Positions 27,527 to 35,520 of a DNA stretch of 64,000 nucleotides are shown piece by piece. The DNA is from Clostridium sp. BNL1100 (GTDB taxonomy: Bacteria; Bacillota; Clostridia; Acetivibrionales; DSM-1351), in NCBI RefSeq assembly GCF_000244875.1, contig NC_016791.1:2237001-2301000 (forward strand), read 5' to 3'. How positions within the stretch are numbered: the first letter of the stretch is position 1; every line of letters begins with the position of its first letter. Position numbers and translations under genes: made by a program. Under the pieces are notes generated by a model, which did not search any database, was not told the origin of the DNA, and saw nothing but the letters and a program-made list of their open reading frames with translations.

Positions 27527-28249
27527 CTAATACTTTATAGAATGTGCTGTTCCCAAATGGAGACCGCATTCTTTTTTATCAGGATCTTCCCACCACCATC
27601 TTCCGCTTCGTATATCTTCACCGGGCTGTACGGCTCTGGTACACGGCTGGCATCCGATACTACGGAATCCGTTCCTGTACAGATTGCTGTAAGGGATGTT
27701 ATGTGCTTTTATATATTCCCATACATCTTCTTCTGACCAAAATACAATAGGGTTAATTTTGTAAATGGAATTACCGTTGTCCCATTCAAAAATTTCCATG
27801 TCCTGCCGAGTAGGCGACTGATCTCTTCTCAGTCCGCAAATCCATCCGTCTACAGTGCCAAGCACTCTTTTAAGGGGTTTGACCTTTCTGATTTCACAGC
27901 ATTTTTTTCTTGAATCCACACTGTCATAGAAAAAATTTGGCCCAAACAGTGAAACTGTTTTTTCAATATCTTCGCTTTCAGGTGCATAGACTTCATAGTT
28001 AAATTTATAGGACTGCATTGTTTCTTCCATGAGGTCATAAGTTTTCTGAAAATGTCTTCCCGTATCAATGAAGAATATCCTTGCTTTAGGGTTAATATTT
28101 AAGATCATATGTGTCAGCACCTGATCCTCTATGGACAGGCTGGAAGCCAGTGCTATATTGGAAGGCCCCATTAGTTCCAGAATGTAACTGATAACATCTT
28201 TCGCACTTTTGTTTTCACTGTTTAGTGCTTTTAAATCTAGTTCTCTCAT
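27527..28249 (-). CDS. cysH: APS reductase (CysH family, [4Fe-4S] type)
   Basis: 240 residues. Adenylyl-sulfate binding loop ASSLSIEDQVLTHM (~36-49), the paired cysteines KKCCEIRKVKPL (~114-125) and GCQPC (~197-201) that ligate the [4Fe-4S] cluster found in APS-specific enzymes, and the catalytic Cys in the C-terminal KKECGLH. Reduces APS to sulfite and AMP using thioredoxin. The cluster cysteines and the dead kinase domain of CysN both point to APS rather than PAPS as substrate. Lies between the ROK regulator and cysD. Confidence 0.93.
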   Translation of the reverse strand: MRELDLKALNSENKSAKDVISYILELMGPSNIALASSLSIEDQVLTHMILNINPKARIFFIDTGRHFQKTYDLMEETMQSYKFNYEVYAPESEDIEKTVSLFGPNFFYDSVDSRKKCCEIRKVKPLKRVLGTVDGWICGLRRDQSPTRQDMEIFEWDNGNSIYKINPIVFWSEEDVWEYIKAHNIPYSNLYRNGFRSIGCQPCTRAVQPGEDIRSGRWWWEDPDKKECGLHLGTAHSIKY

Positions 28250-28262
28250 TTTCTTTCTCCCT

Positions 28263-29471
28263 TCAAAAATTATTACTTAAATCATTACCTAAAAACTTTT
28301 CCAGTACCATGGCACTGGCCCCAATAGCTATGGCAATTTCGTTAAATTGCCCTCCTCTGTTGAAAATAACTCCTCCGTTTTTTTGTATGTGACTTTTTCT
28401 TATAGCCATATCTGTGCAAATACCGTAAAACAGCTGAGAATTTCTGATAAGGGGACCGCTTAAAATCACAATGCCGGGGTTCAGCAGTTTTATTAGATTG
28501 GCAAGCCCTTCTCCCATAAACTCCGCTGCATGGGTTATAACGTCAAGTGCTTTGGGTTCCATGCTCTCAGCAGCCTTACAAATTTCAATATAAGAAACTT
28601 CATTTGGTATGGTTCCGGGATCAGAATTGGAATTTAATTTTTTAAATCTCTCTACCATGGAATAAATAGAGGAATAAGACTCAATACATCCATTGTTTCC
28701 GCAGGAGCATTTCACACCTTTAACATCCACAACCATATGTGCAAATGCATCTTCGGCATCGTTGATATTCCTTACAAACAGACCCGAGGTAATAATCCCC
28801 ATTCTTATCCCTATACCGCAATTAATATAAATTACATTTTTAATTCCTTTTGCAATTCCGAAATAGGTTTCAGCCAGTACCGCAGCATTTGCTCCGTTAT
28901 CTACTGCAACCGGGACTCCCAGTCTTTTTTCAAATATTGATTTTAGAGGTATATTCTCCCAACCGGGAGCTACAAAGTTTTCCGGATTTAGTACCAACCC
29001 TCTTTCTTTATCAATAGGGCCTACGGTACCGATGCCTACACCTATAATAGTACCGTTTTCTTTTTTCAGCTTACAACTGACATCCTTTAACCAACTGAGA
29101 ATTATGCTAAGTACAAGCTTTGGAGTTGATTCTCTGTTCATATCAAACCTGTATTTTTTAATAGGCTGCATTTTAAGGTTGGTCAAAACAATCTGAGTAT
29201 ATGTTCTGGATATGTCAATGCCGACTATATAATAACCGGATGGATTCACATCATATAAAACCGGTTTTCTGCCTCCTGTCGATTCTCCGGTTTCTGATTT
29301 AACCAGGAGTTCCATTTCCTCAAGGGGCTGCATCATTCTGTTCAGGCTTGTGAGCTTTATATCAGATAGCTCTGAGAGAGTACCCTTGGTTAATGCCCGG
29401 TCATGAAGAATTAAACTGAATATCTTTTTTGATTCCGGGCTTAACCCGCTGAAAATATTATTGTCAATCAT
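28263..29471 (-). CDS. ROK-family transcriptional regulator within the sulfate operon
   Basis: 402 residues. N-terminal winged helix (~10-70; LSPESKKIFSLILHDRALTKGTLSELSDI) then a ROK domain (IVGIDISRT phosphate loop, VGIGTVGPID, VAVDNGANAAVLAE with the catalytic-type Asp, zinc ligands in CSCGNNGC). Most ROK repressors (XylR, NagC, Mlc) answer sugars or sugar phosphates, so its place between cysA and cysH is unusual. The ExGH zinc motif is altered to AEDAFAHMVVD. It might respond to a sulfur-containing sugar or simply autoregulate the operon. Start ATG behind AGGATGTG; 14 bases before cysH. Confidence 0.85.
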   Translation of the reverse strand: MIDNNIFSGLSPESKKIFSLILHDRALTKGTLSELSDIKLTSLNRMMQPLEEMELLVKSETGESTGGRKPVLYDVNPSGYYIVGIDISRTYTQIVLTNLKMQPIKKYRFDMNRESTPKLVLSIILSWLKDVSCKLKKENGTIIGVGIGTVGPIDKERGLVLNPENFVAPGWENIPLKSIFEKRLGVPVAVDNGANAAVLAETYFGIAKGIKNVIYINCGIGIRMGIITSGLFVRNINDAEDAFAHMVVDVKGVKCSCGNNGCIESYSSIYSMVERFKKLNSNSDPGTIPNEVSYIEICKAAESMEPKALDVITHAAEFMGEGLANLIKLLNPGIVILSGPLIRNSQLFYGICTDMAIRKSHIQKNGGVIFNRGGQFNEIAIAIGASAMVLEKFLGNDLSNNF

Positions 29472-29524
29472 TAAATCACATCCTGACTTTTTACCGATTT
29501 AGGCAAAAGTATATAAAAAAATTT

Positions 29525-30598
29525 TCATATCATATAGTCTTCAGGGATAAATACTTTAAAATCCTTTGGCTTAACATAAACGTTCTGCCTTTCCTTGAGC
29601 ATAAGTTTTTTATAAATATCTTTGCTTATTTCAGCTTCTACATATTCTCCGGTGTCGATTCGCTTCATTTCAAGGCTTACAATGGGTCCTACTGCTCTTA
29701 TAAAGATAATCTCAGCTTCAACGAATTCATTTTCATTTTGTTCCAAACTTATTTCAATATCATGAGGGCGAATATAACTGATAATTTTCCTGTCAATGGC
29801 TTGCGAATGTTCTGGAGAATCCAGCTTTAAGCTGCCGAGTTCAATTTTTCCATTGTGTACTCTGCCGTGAAAAAGATTTACATTCCCCAGAAAGTTATAG
29901 ACAAAGGGATTTGCAGGATTGTCGTATACTTCCTCAGGTGTACCAATCTGTTCAATTTTCCCCTGGTTAAGAATTACTATCCTATCTGCTACATCAAGTG
30001 CCTCCTCCTGATCATGTGTTACAAATACACTGGTAATGGGATATTCATCATGAAGCTTTCTAAGCCATCTTCTAAGGTCTTTTCGCACCTTTGCATCCAA
30101 CGCTCCAAAGGGTTCATCCAGTAAAAGCACTCTAGGCTCAACAGCCAACGCCCTTGCAAGTGCTATTCTCTGCCGCTGTCCTCCGGATAACTGGGCAGGG
30201 TAACGCTTTGCAAGTTCCTCCATTTTTACCAAAGACAATAGCTCATGAACCTTTTTTTCTATTGCCTCCTTGCAAGGCCTCATTTTTGATGGCCTTACCT
30301 TAAGACCGAAGGCTATGTTTTCGAATACAGTCATATGTTTGAATAATGCATAATGCTGAAAAACAAAGCCGACCTTCCTATCCTGTGTACTTTTGCCGGT
30401 ATTATCTTCTCCGTCAAACAAAATACTACCCTTATCCGCTGTTTCCAGCCCGGCGATAATCCTGAGAAGTGTTGTTTTACCTGATCCTGAAGGGCCCAAC
30501 AAAGCCACAAGCTCTCCGGTATTGATTTTCAAATCTATATTTGATAGAGCTTTGAATGATTCAAATGTCTTTGAAATACTTGTTATTTCTATACTCAT
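29525..30598 (-). CDS. cysA: Sulfate/thiosulfate ABC transporter ATPase (CysA)
   Basis: 357 residues from ATG 30598 (GGAG 8 bases upstream; the in-frame GTG at 30607 lies inside that spacing). Walker [29 protein letters not shown] signature, Walker [14 protein letters not shown]-loop [10 protein letters not shown], and a C-terminal TOBE-like regulatory domain ([14 protein letters not shown]). Energises sulfate import through CysT/CysW. Confidence 0.94.
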   Translation of the reverse strand: MSIEITSISKTFESFKALSNIDLKINTGELVALLGPSGSGKTTLLRIIAGLETADKGSILFDGEDNTGKSTQDRKVGFVFQHYALFKHMTVFENIAFGLKVRPSKMRPCKEAIEKKVHELLSLVKMEELAKRYPAQLSGGQRQRIALARALAVEPRVLLLDEPFGALDAKVRKDLRRWLRKLHDEYPITSVFVTHDQEEALDVADRIVILNQGKIEQIGTPEEVYDNPANPFVYNFLGNVNLFHGRVHNGKIELGSLKLDSPEHSQAIDRKIISYIRPHDIEISLEQNENEFVEAEIIFIRAVGPIVSLEMKRIDTGEYVEAEISKDIYKKLMLKERQNVYVKPKDFKVFIPEDYMI

Positions 30599-30618
30599 AT
30601 TTTCCACTCCGATTTATG

Positions 30619-31491
30619 TCATTTTTGCTGTTGTTTGATTTTCCAATCTGCGATATTTTTGATTATCAAGTTAATGATTGCAATTACTGTCAAAAGTGAA
30701 GCTACTGCAAATGCAGCTGAAAACTTGTACTCGTTGTACAGGATTTCAACGTGCAGAGGAACAGTGTTTGTTAATCCTCTGATATGTCCCGACACAACAG
30801 ACACTGCACCAAATTCACCTGCTGCCCTTGCTGCCGTAAGCATAACACCATAGGTCAATGCCCACTTTACATTAGGAAGTGTAATAAGTAGGAAGGTTTT
30901 AAAGCCACTTGCCCCCAATGTCAGGGCTGCTTCTTCTTCAGAGGTTCCCTGTGCTTCCATAAGAGGAATAAGCTCTCTCGCCACAAAAGGCAGCGTTACA
31001 AATAAGGTAGCAAGAATTATTCCGGGAGGTGCAAAAATAACTTTAATACCAAATTCATTTAAAACGGGAGCCAGTATACCGTGACTTGTGCTGAAAAGTA
31101 AAACAAATATAAGGCCTGCTACTACGGGAGAAATAGCAAAAGGCAAGTCTATAACTGTTATCAAAAGGTTTTTGCCTTTAAAACTGAACTTGGATACAGC
31201 CCATGCAGCTACCAGACCAAACGCAGTATTTATTGGAACCACAATAACAATTGTAAGTAATGTTAGCTTAATTGCCTCAAGTGCCATAGGGTCACTTACA
31301 GCTGCAAGATAAACCTGTGTTCCTTGCTGGAAGGCTTTGACAAATACTGATATAAGCGGAACAAAGAGCATTAGTATAAAGAAGAGTAATGCCAATACCG
31401 TTAGTATTATCCGTACAGCTCCGGAATTCTTTTCAGGTCTTTTCTGATATGTATTTTGAACCTTATGGTTCAAAGGTAGGCTTCCTGCCAT
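30619..31491 (-). CDS. cysW: Sulfate ABC transporter permease (CysW)
   Basis: 290 residues, six membrane segments, with the ABC permease EAA loop TSEEEAALTLGASGFKTFLLI (~186-206, quoted in part from the loop facing the ATPase). The VVSGHIRGLTNTVPLHVEILYNEY C-terminal region is typical of CysW. Starts behind GGAGGATATC, 12 bases after cysT. Confidence 0.94.
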   Translation of the reverse strand: MAGSLPLNHKVQNTYQKRPEKNSGAVRIILTVLALLFFILMLFVPLISVFVKAFQQGTQVYLAAVSDPMALEAIKLTLLTIVIVVPINTAFGLVAAWAVSKFSFKGKNLLITVIDLPFAISPVVAGLIFVLLFSTSHGILAPVLNEFGIKVIFAPPGIILATLFVTLPFVARELIPLMEAQGTSEEEAALTLGASGFKTFLLITLPNVKWALTYGVMLTAARAAGEFGAVSVVSGHIRGLTNTVPLHVEILYNEYKFSAAFAVASLLTVIAIINLIIKNIADWKIKQQQK

Positions 31492-31502
31492 GATATCCTC
31501 CT

Positions 31503-32360
31503 TTAATGAAGTATAGATTTGTGTCTGTTAACTGCCCACCACTGAAATAGATTTATGGCCAACAGCATTAAAAATGATATTATGAGCATAATTGCCGCAA
31601 CTGCTGTTCCACCCGCATAATCATATTGTTCAAGCTTTGTTCTTATCAGAAGCGGTGTTATTTCTGTTTTCATAGGCATATTCCCTGATATAAATACTAC
31701 GGAACCATATTCTCCTAAGGCTCTTGCAAAGGATAGTGCAAAACCGGTAATGATAGAAGGAAAAAGCTCGGGAATTATTATTTTACAAAAGGCCTGAAAT
31801 CTGTTTGCTCCAAGACAGGCTGCGGCTTCTTCCACTTCTCTGTCTATACTTTGCAGAACAGGCTGAACGGTTCTGACTACAAAAGGAAAACTGATAAAAA
31901 TCAATGCTACAGTTATTCCAAGAGGAGTATACGATACTTTGATGCCTAATGGCTCCAGAAACTTTCCTATCCAACCATTTGGGGCATAAAGCGTCGTAAG
32001 TGAGATACCGGCAACTGCTGTGGGAAGAGCAAAAGGTAAATCAATCAAGCCGTCTATTATTTTCTTGCACGGGAAGGAATACCTTTCCAGCACCCAGGCC
32101 AAAAGAAGTCCAAATATTGTATTTACTGCAGCTGCAAGGAACGATGTCCCGAAAGATATTTTCAATGATGCCGTCACTCTGGTGCTTAGTGCTATATCCA
32201 TAAAGCTTTTGAAGCCCAGACTGGAACTATTGATAAATACCATTGATATTGGAATCAGAACCAAAAGGGCTATATACAGAAGTGAAATTCCCATGGTAAT
32301 TCCAAAGCCGGGTATAACACTTGGCTGCCTGATTTTTAACGGCTTTATTGTAAGATTCAT
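31503..32360 (-). CDS. cysT: Sulfate ABC transporter permease (CysT/CysU)
   Basis: 285 residues, six membrane segments; permease loop REVEEAAACLGANRFQAF and the CysT-specific YGSVVFISGNMPMKTEITPLLI (two adjacent motifs). Forms the heterodimeric channel with CysW. Start ATG behind GGAGGTG, 22 bases after sbp. Confidence 0.94.
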   Translation of the reverse strand: MNLTIKPLKIRQPSVIPGFGITMGISLLYIALLVLIPISMVFINSSSLGFKSFMDIALSTRVTASLKISFGTSFLAAAVNTIFGLLLAWVLERYSFPCKKIIDGLIDLPFALPTAVAGISLTTLYAPNGWIGKFLEPLGIKVSYTPLGITVALIFISFPFVVRTVQPVLQSIDREVEEAAACLGANRFQAFCKIIIPELFPSIITGFALSFARALGEYGSVVFISGNMPMKTEITPLLIRTKLEQYDYAGGTAVAAIMLIISFLMLLAINLFQWWAVNRHKSILH

Positions 32361-32381
32361 AATTTCACCTCCAGTTCTTAA

Positions 32382-33440
32382 TTATTTTTTTATGTAAATT
32401 TGGTCAAAGACTCCTCCATCGCTGAAATGTTCCTGCTGAGCTTTGTTCCAGCCTCCGAATACTTCATCGATAGTAAAAAGATTGATTTTGGGGAACTGTG
32501 CTGCATATTTCTTTTCAATATTCTGATTCCTTGGTCTGTAGTAGTTTTTTGCTGCTATTTCCTGCCCTTCGTCACTGTATAGATATTGGAGATATGCTTC
32601 GGCAGCCTTTCTAGTACCTTTTTTATCAACAACGGAATCAACCACAGAAACCGGAGGCTCAGCCAAAATACTTATTGACGGTACTACTATCTCAAATTTA
32701 TCCTTACCAAGCTCATTTATCGAAAGAAAGGCTTCATTCTCCCATGCTATAAGAACATCACCTAAACCACGTTCAACAAAAGTAGTTGTTGCTCCTCTAG
32801 CTCCTGAGTCCAGAACCGGTACATTCTCATAAAGCTGCCTGACAAAGTCTCTGGCCTTCTCACTATCATTATTATTTTTTTTCAGAGCATAACCCCATGC
32901 TGCAAGATAGTTCCAGCGAGCACCTCCGGAGGTTTTAGGATTTGGAGTTATTACCTGTATCCCGGGTTTTACAAGGTCATCCCAATCTTTTATGTGCTTT
33001 GGATTGTCCTTTCTCACAAGAAATACTATAGTTGATGTATAGGGGGTTGAATTATCAGGTAAACGTTTTTGCCATTCTTTGTTAATCAACTCTTTATTTT
33101 TATTGATTGAATCGATATCGTAAGCTAATGCCAAAGTAACTACATCCGCCTCGTTTCCGTCAATTACGGTTCTTGCTTGACTTCCTGAACCACCGTGGGA
33201 TTGCTGAACTGTCACAGTTTGCCCTGTTTTTTCCTTCCAGTATTTTATAAATGCCTCATTGTATTCCTGATAAAGCTCCCTTGTAGGATCATATGAAACA
33301 TTCATAAGGGTTATAGAGTTATTGTTTGATGAGCCGGAAGCTTTATTTGAATTTTCGGCACTACCACACCCCGTTAATGCTGAAAATAAAAGCAGTATAA
33401 ACATGGTAATCACATTGATTTTAAGAATTTTATACTTCAT
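32382..33440 (-). CDS. sbp: Sulfate-binding lipoprotein (Sbp)
   Basis: 352 residues. Lipobox LTGC near residue 25, then the sulfate-binding protein fold: [18 protein letters not shown] at ~46-63, [16 protein letters not shown] (~81-96) and [23 protein letters not shown] (~217-239), the loops that bind the dehydrated sulfate by backbone amides. Delivers sulfate (or thiosulfate) to CysT/CysW. First gene of the ~10.4-kb operon that runs to 23073. Confidence 0.95.
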   Translation of the reverse strand: MKYKILKINVITMFILLLFSALTGCGSAENSNKASGSSNNNSITLMNVSYDPTRELYQEYNEAFIKYWKEKTGQTVTVQQSHGGSGSQARTVIDGNEADVVTLALAYDIDSINKNKELINKEWQKRLPDNSTPYTSTIVFLVRKDNPKHIKDWDDLVKPGIQVITPNPKTSGGARWNYLAAWGYALKKNNNDSEKARDFVRQLYENVPVLDSGARGATTTFVERGLGDVLIAWENEAFLSINELGKDKFEIVVPSISILAEPPVSVVDSVVDKKGTRKAAEAYLQYLYSDEGQEIAAKNYYRPRNQNIEKKYAAQFPKINLFTIDEVFGGWNKAQQEHFSDGGVFDQIYIKK

Positions 33441-33523
33441 TACAAATCACTCCTTTGATAAAAGATAGTATACATATATTTTTAATATGCATTAACTAAA
33501 AAAATTATTTGATTAATTAAGAA

Positions 33524-33556
33524 AATTATTGTAGCTTATATAAAACAATAATTATA
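33524..33556 (-). promoter_or_regulatory. Candidate promoter and operator of the sulfate operon
   Basis: On the minus strand a TATAAT at 33551-33556 lies ~110 bases before the sbp start. Starting inside it is a perfect inverted repeat: AATTATTGT (33524-33532, plus strand) and ACAATAATT (33545-33553), spaced by 12. The symmetry covers the likely transcription start, the classic place for a repressor. No clear -35 box at 17 bases was found, which suggests activator help or a weak promoter. Confidence 0.4.
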
Positions 33557-33654
33557 CCCAAGTAATCCAATATGTTTTGTAAGTTATCCAAATGTTAACA
33601 TGTGGTTAAAAGTATGTCAATCATTTTTTAACAATTTTTGTAATTTTATTTTGA

Positions 33655-33690
33655 GAAAAAAATAAACAGAGGAACAATATCCTCTGTTTA
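33655..33690 (-). terminator. Intrinsic terminator after the CotH-family gene
   Basis: Stem TAAACAGAGGA (33663-33673) / TCCTCTGTTTA (33680-33690), 6-base loop, eight T on the minus strand. Ends the GH9-CotH transcript. Confidence 0.85.
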
Positions 33691-33709
33691 ACTCAATACC
33701 AATCAATAT

Positions 33710-35488
33710 TTACTTACTTTTTTTCACAAGACTCATATTGTCTATGGTGACATCCGTCCCGTTAAATGTATCCCCCCCAAGGCTGATTATAAGAGCACAG
33801 TTGGAATCGCTTGCAGGTGCTTTTATAACTGTTTCGTAATGCTGGGGTTCTTTTGTGGCCTTTAACTCACTTGAATAGTATGGGGCCCATGGTGCATAAT
33901 TCTGTTGAATACATAATGGCAGCTGACGGGTTTCAGTGCAACTGTAATCAAAGGAAAGTACATATTCAGCACCTTTTTCTATCATAAAGCCGGATGCATC
34001 CACCTGGGTATGCCAAATTTCGGAACCCCCATTCTTAATAGAGAGAGTCAATCCTATGTTTGGTAACATTTTATAGGTCAAATCTACCTCAGGTGTATTT
34101 ATTAGTGCCAGTATCGGGCTTATCTCCAGTAAATTTGAGTTTGAGGTTAATTGCTTTCCGTTATAGTTTACAAACACCCCGTTTTTAAAATCCTTGCTGT
34201 TTATATATTTGGTCAACCATTTTATACGGTTGTTTAACCAGCTGCTAAGATAGTTATAATGCTTTCTGAAGGTTGTAAGTGCTGATATTTCAGCAGGTTC
34301 AATATATACCTGTTTACCGAGTACATCCCATCTTTCAAAGTTTCTACAATAAGATTTGTAATTTGTTTGGGCTTCTTTTATAACCGTTCTTGGCAAGCCA
34401 TTTATTTGACCTTGTAGTTTATTCCAGCGTTTTTTTACTAAATCACGGAACCAACTTTTTGAAAGTGCATGGCAGAACCAAGGATTGGAATTTGCATTAA
34501 CATTCAGGACATTATATGGATTAAAGCCTGCCCATGATTCAAAACCCTTTACACAGTTTGCATTTCCCATGGCAAGGTCAAAATCCCACATAGGGCCAAA
34601 GCAGAGCTTTCCGCCTGTATCCTTGTACATATAGAAGCTGTCCCAGCCGGCATCAACATTTTTGACAATTTCATTGCCTATATATATGTCGACTAAAGAA
34701 TCAATATCCATGTATTTACTTACTTCCTTTTCGTTGCCGCTTTTCAATGCGTTGTAAGCCTTTTCAATGCACTTTGAAATATAATTAATCTGCTGATTTT
34801 TTATTGATTGTGTTTCAGATAAATCACTTTTTACTTCGTAGGTAGCCGTATCAATGTCAAACTTGTTATCTTCGGCGTATCTGCTCATTTCAACAAGATA
34901 ACCGTTATTTTCAACTTCATTTTGTTCTTCTGAAATTGCTACACGGTTCTTATTTATGTTAACATCCTCGCACAGCAGATATACGCCCTGATATTCATGG
35001 TTCACATACAGCTCTATAGAACGGCAGTTGGGTGAATAGGAGATACCGTCCAATAATTCAGCAAAATGATAGACGGTAAGATTCCTTAAAAGTGAACCGT
35101 CATAGCAGTTTGAAATTAAGCACCATGTCTTCCCTTTTCCATCTCCGATATTTAGAAGATTTTGCTTTTCTCCAAATTTTATTTTGTAGCTCTTCTTTTC
35201 CGCATACATGGAACTGTTCCCACGAAGCTTTACTGATGTAGAAATATCGGACATTTCATATTTACCATCATCATTAATTACGCTGATTTTTGCATCGGTG
35301 TATACCTCATCAGAATTAATTTTACTGTCAGAGTCAGTATTTATTGCAACAATAGGCATTTCATACTGTATATATTTTGGTGCGTTGGTTGTTTCTGCAG
35401 CAAATGTCTGCGCGCTGAACCCCACCATATTTGTTGACAGTAAAGTAAAAATAAGTATAACTGCTATAGCTGACAATTTTCTTCTCAT
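33710..35488 (-). CDS. Secreted CotH-kinase-family protein with C-terminal jelly-roll module
   Basis: 592 residues. Signal peptide (1-31, ending TFAA). CotH domain (~45-430): VKLRGNSSMYAEKKSYKIKF near 87-106, YVNHEYQGVYLLCEDVNIN, and the metal-binding GPMWDFDLAMGN near 297. Bacillus CotH phosphorylates spore-coat protein serines; related proteins in cellulosomal bacteria are extracellular and poorly understood. The C-terminal ~110 residues (WHTQVDASGFMIEKGAEYVLSF... IDNMSLVKK) resemble CBM4/9-type carbohydrate-binding modules. No dockerin. It starts 32 bases after the GH9 gene behind AGGAGG and shares its terminator, so it is made together with the cellulase. Confidence 0.85.
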   Translation of the reverse strand: MRRKLSAIAVILIFTLLSTNMVGFSAQTFAAETTNAPKYIQYEMPIVAINTDSDSKINSDEVYTDAKISVINDDGKYEMSDISTSVKLRGNSSMYAEKKSYKIKFGEKQNLLNIGDGKGKTWCLISNCYDGSLLRNLTVYHFAELLDGISYSPNCRSIELYVNHEYQGVYLLCEDVNINKNRVAISEEQNEVENNGYLVEMSRYAEDNKFDIDTATYEVKSDLSETQSIKNQQINYISKCIEKAYNALKSGNEKEVSKYMDIDSLVDIYIGNEIVKNVDAGWDSFYMYKDTGGKLCFGPMWDFDLAMGNANCVKGFESWAGFNPYNVLNVNANSNPWFCHALSKSWFRDLVKKRWNKLQGQINGLPRTVIKEAQTNYKSYCRNFERWDVLGKQVYIEPAEISALTTFRKHYNYLSSWLNNRIKWLTKYINSKDFKNGVFVNYNGKQLTSNSNLLEISPILALINTPEVDLTYKMLPNIGLTLSIKNGGSEIWHTQVDASGFMIEKGAEYVLSFDYSCTETRQLPLCIQQNYAPWAPYYSSELKATKEPQHYETVIKAPASDSNCALIISLGGDTFNGTDVTIDNMSLVKKSK

Positions 35489-35520
35489 AGTTATAACCTC
35501 CTGTAAAATTTAAGTTTTAG

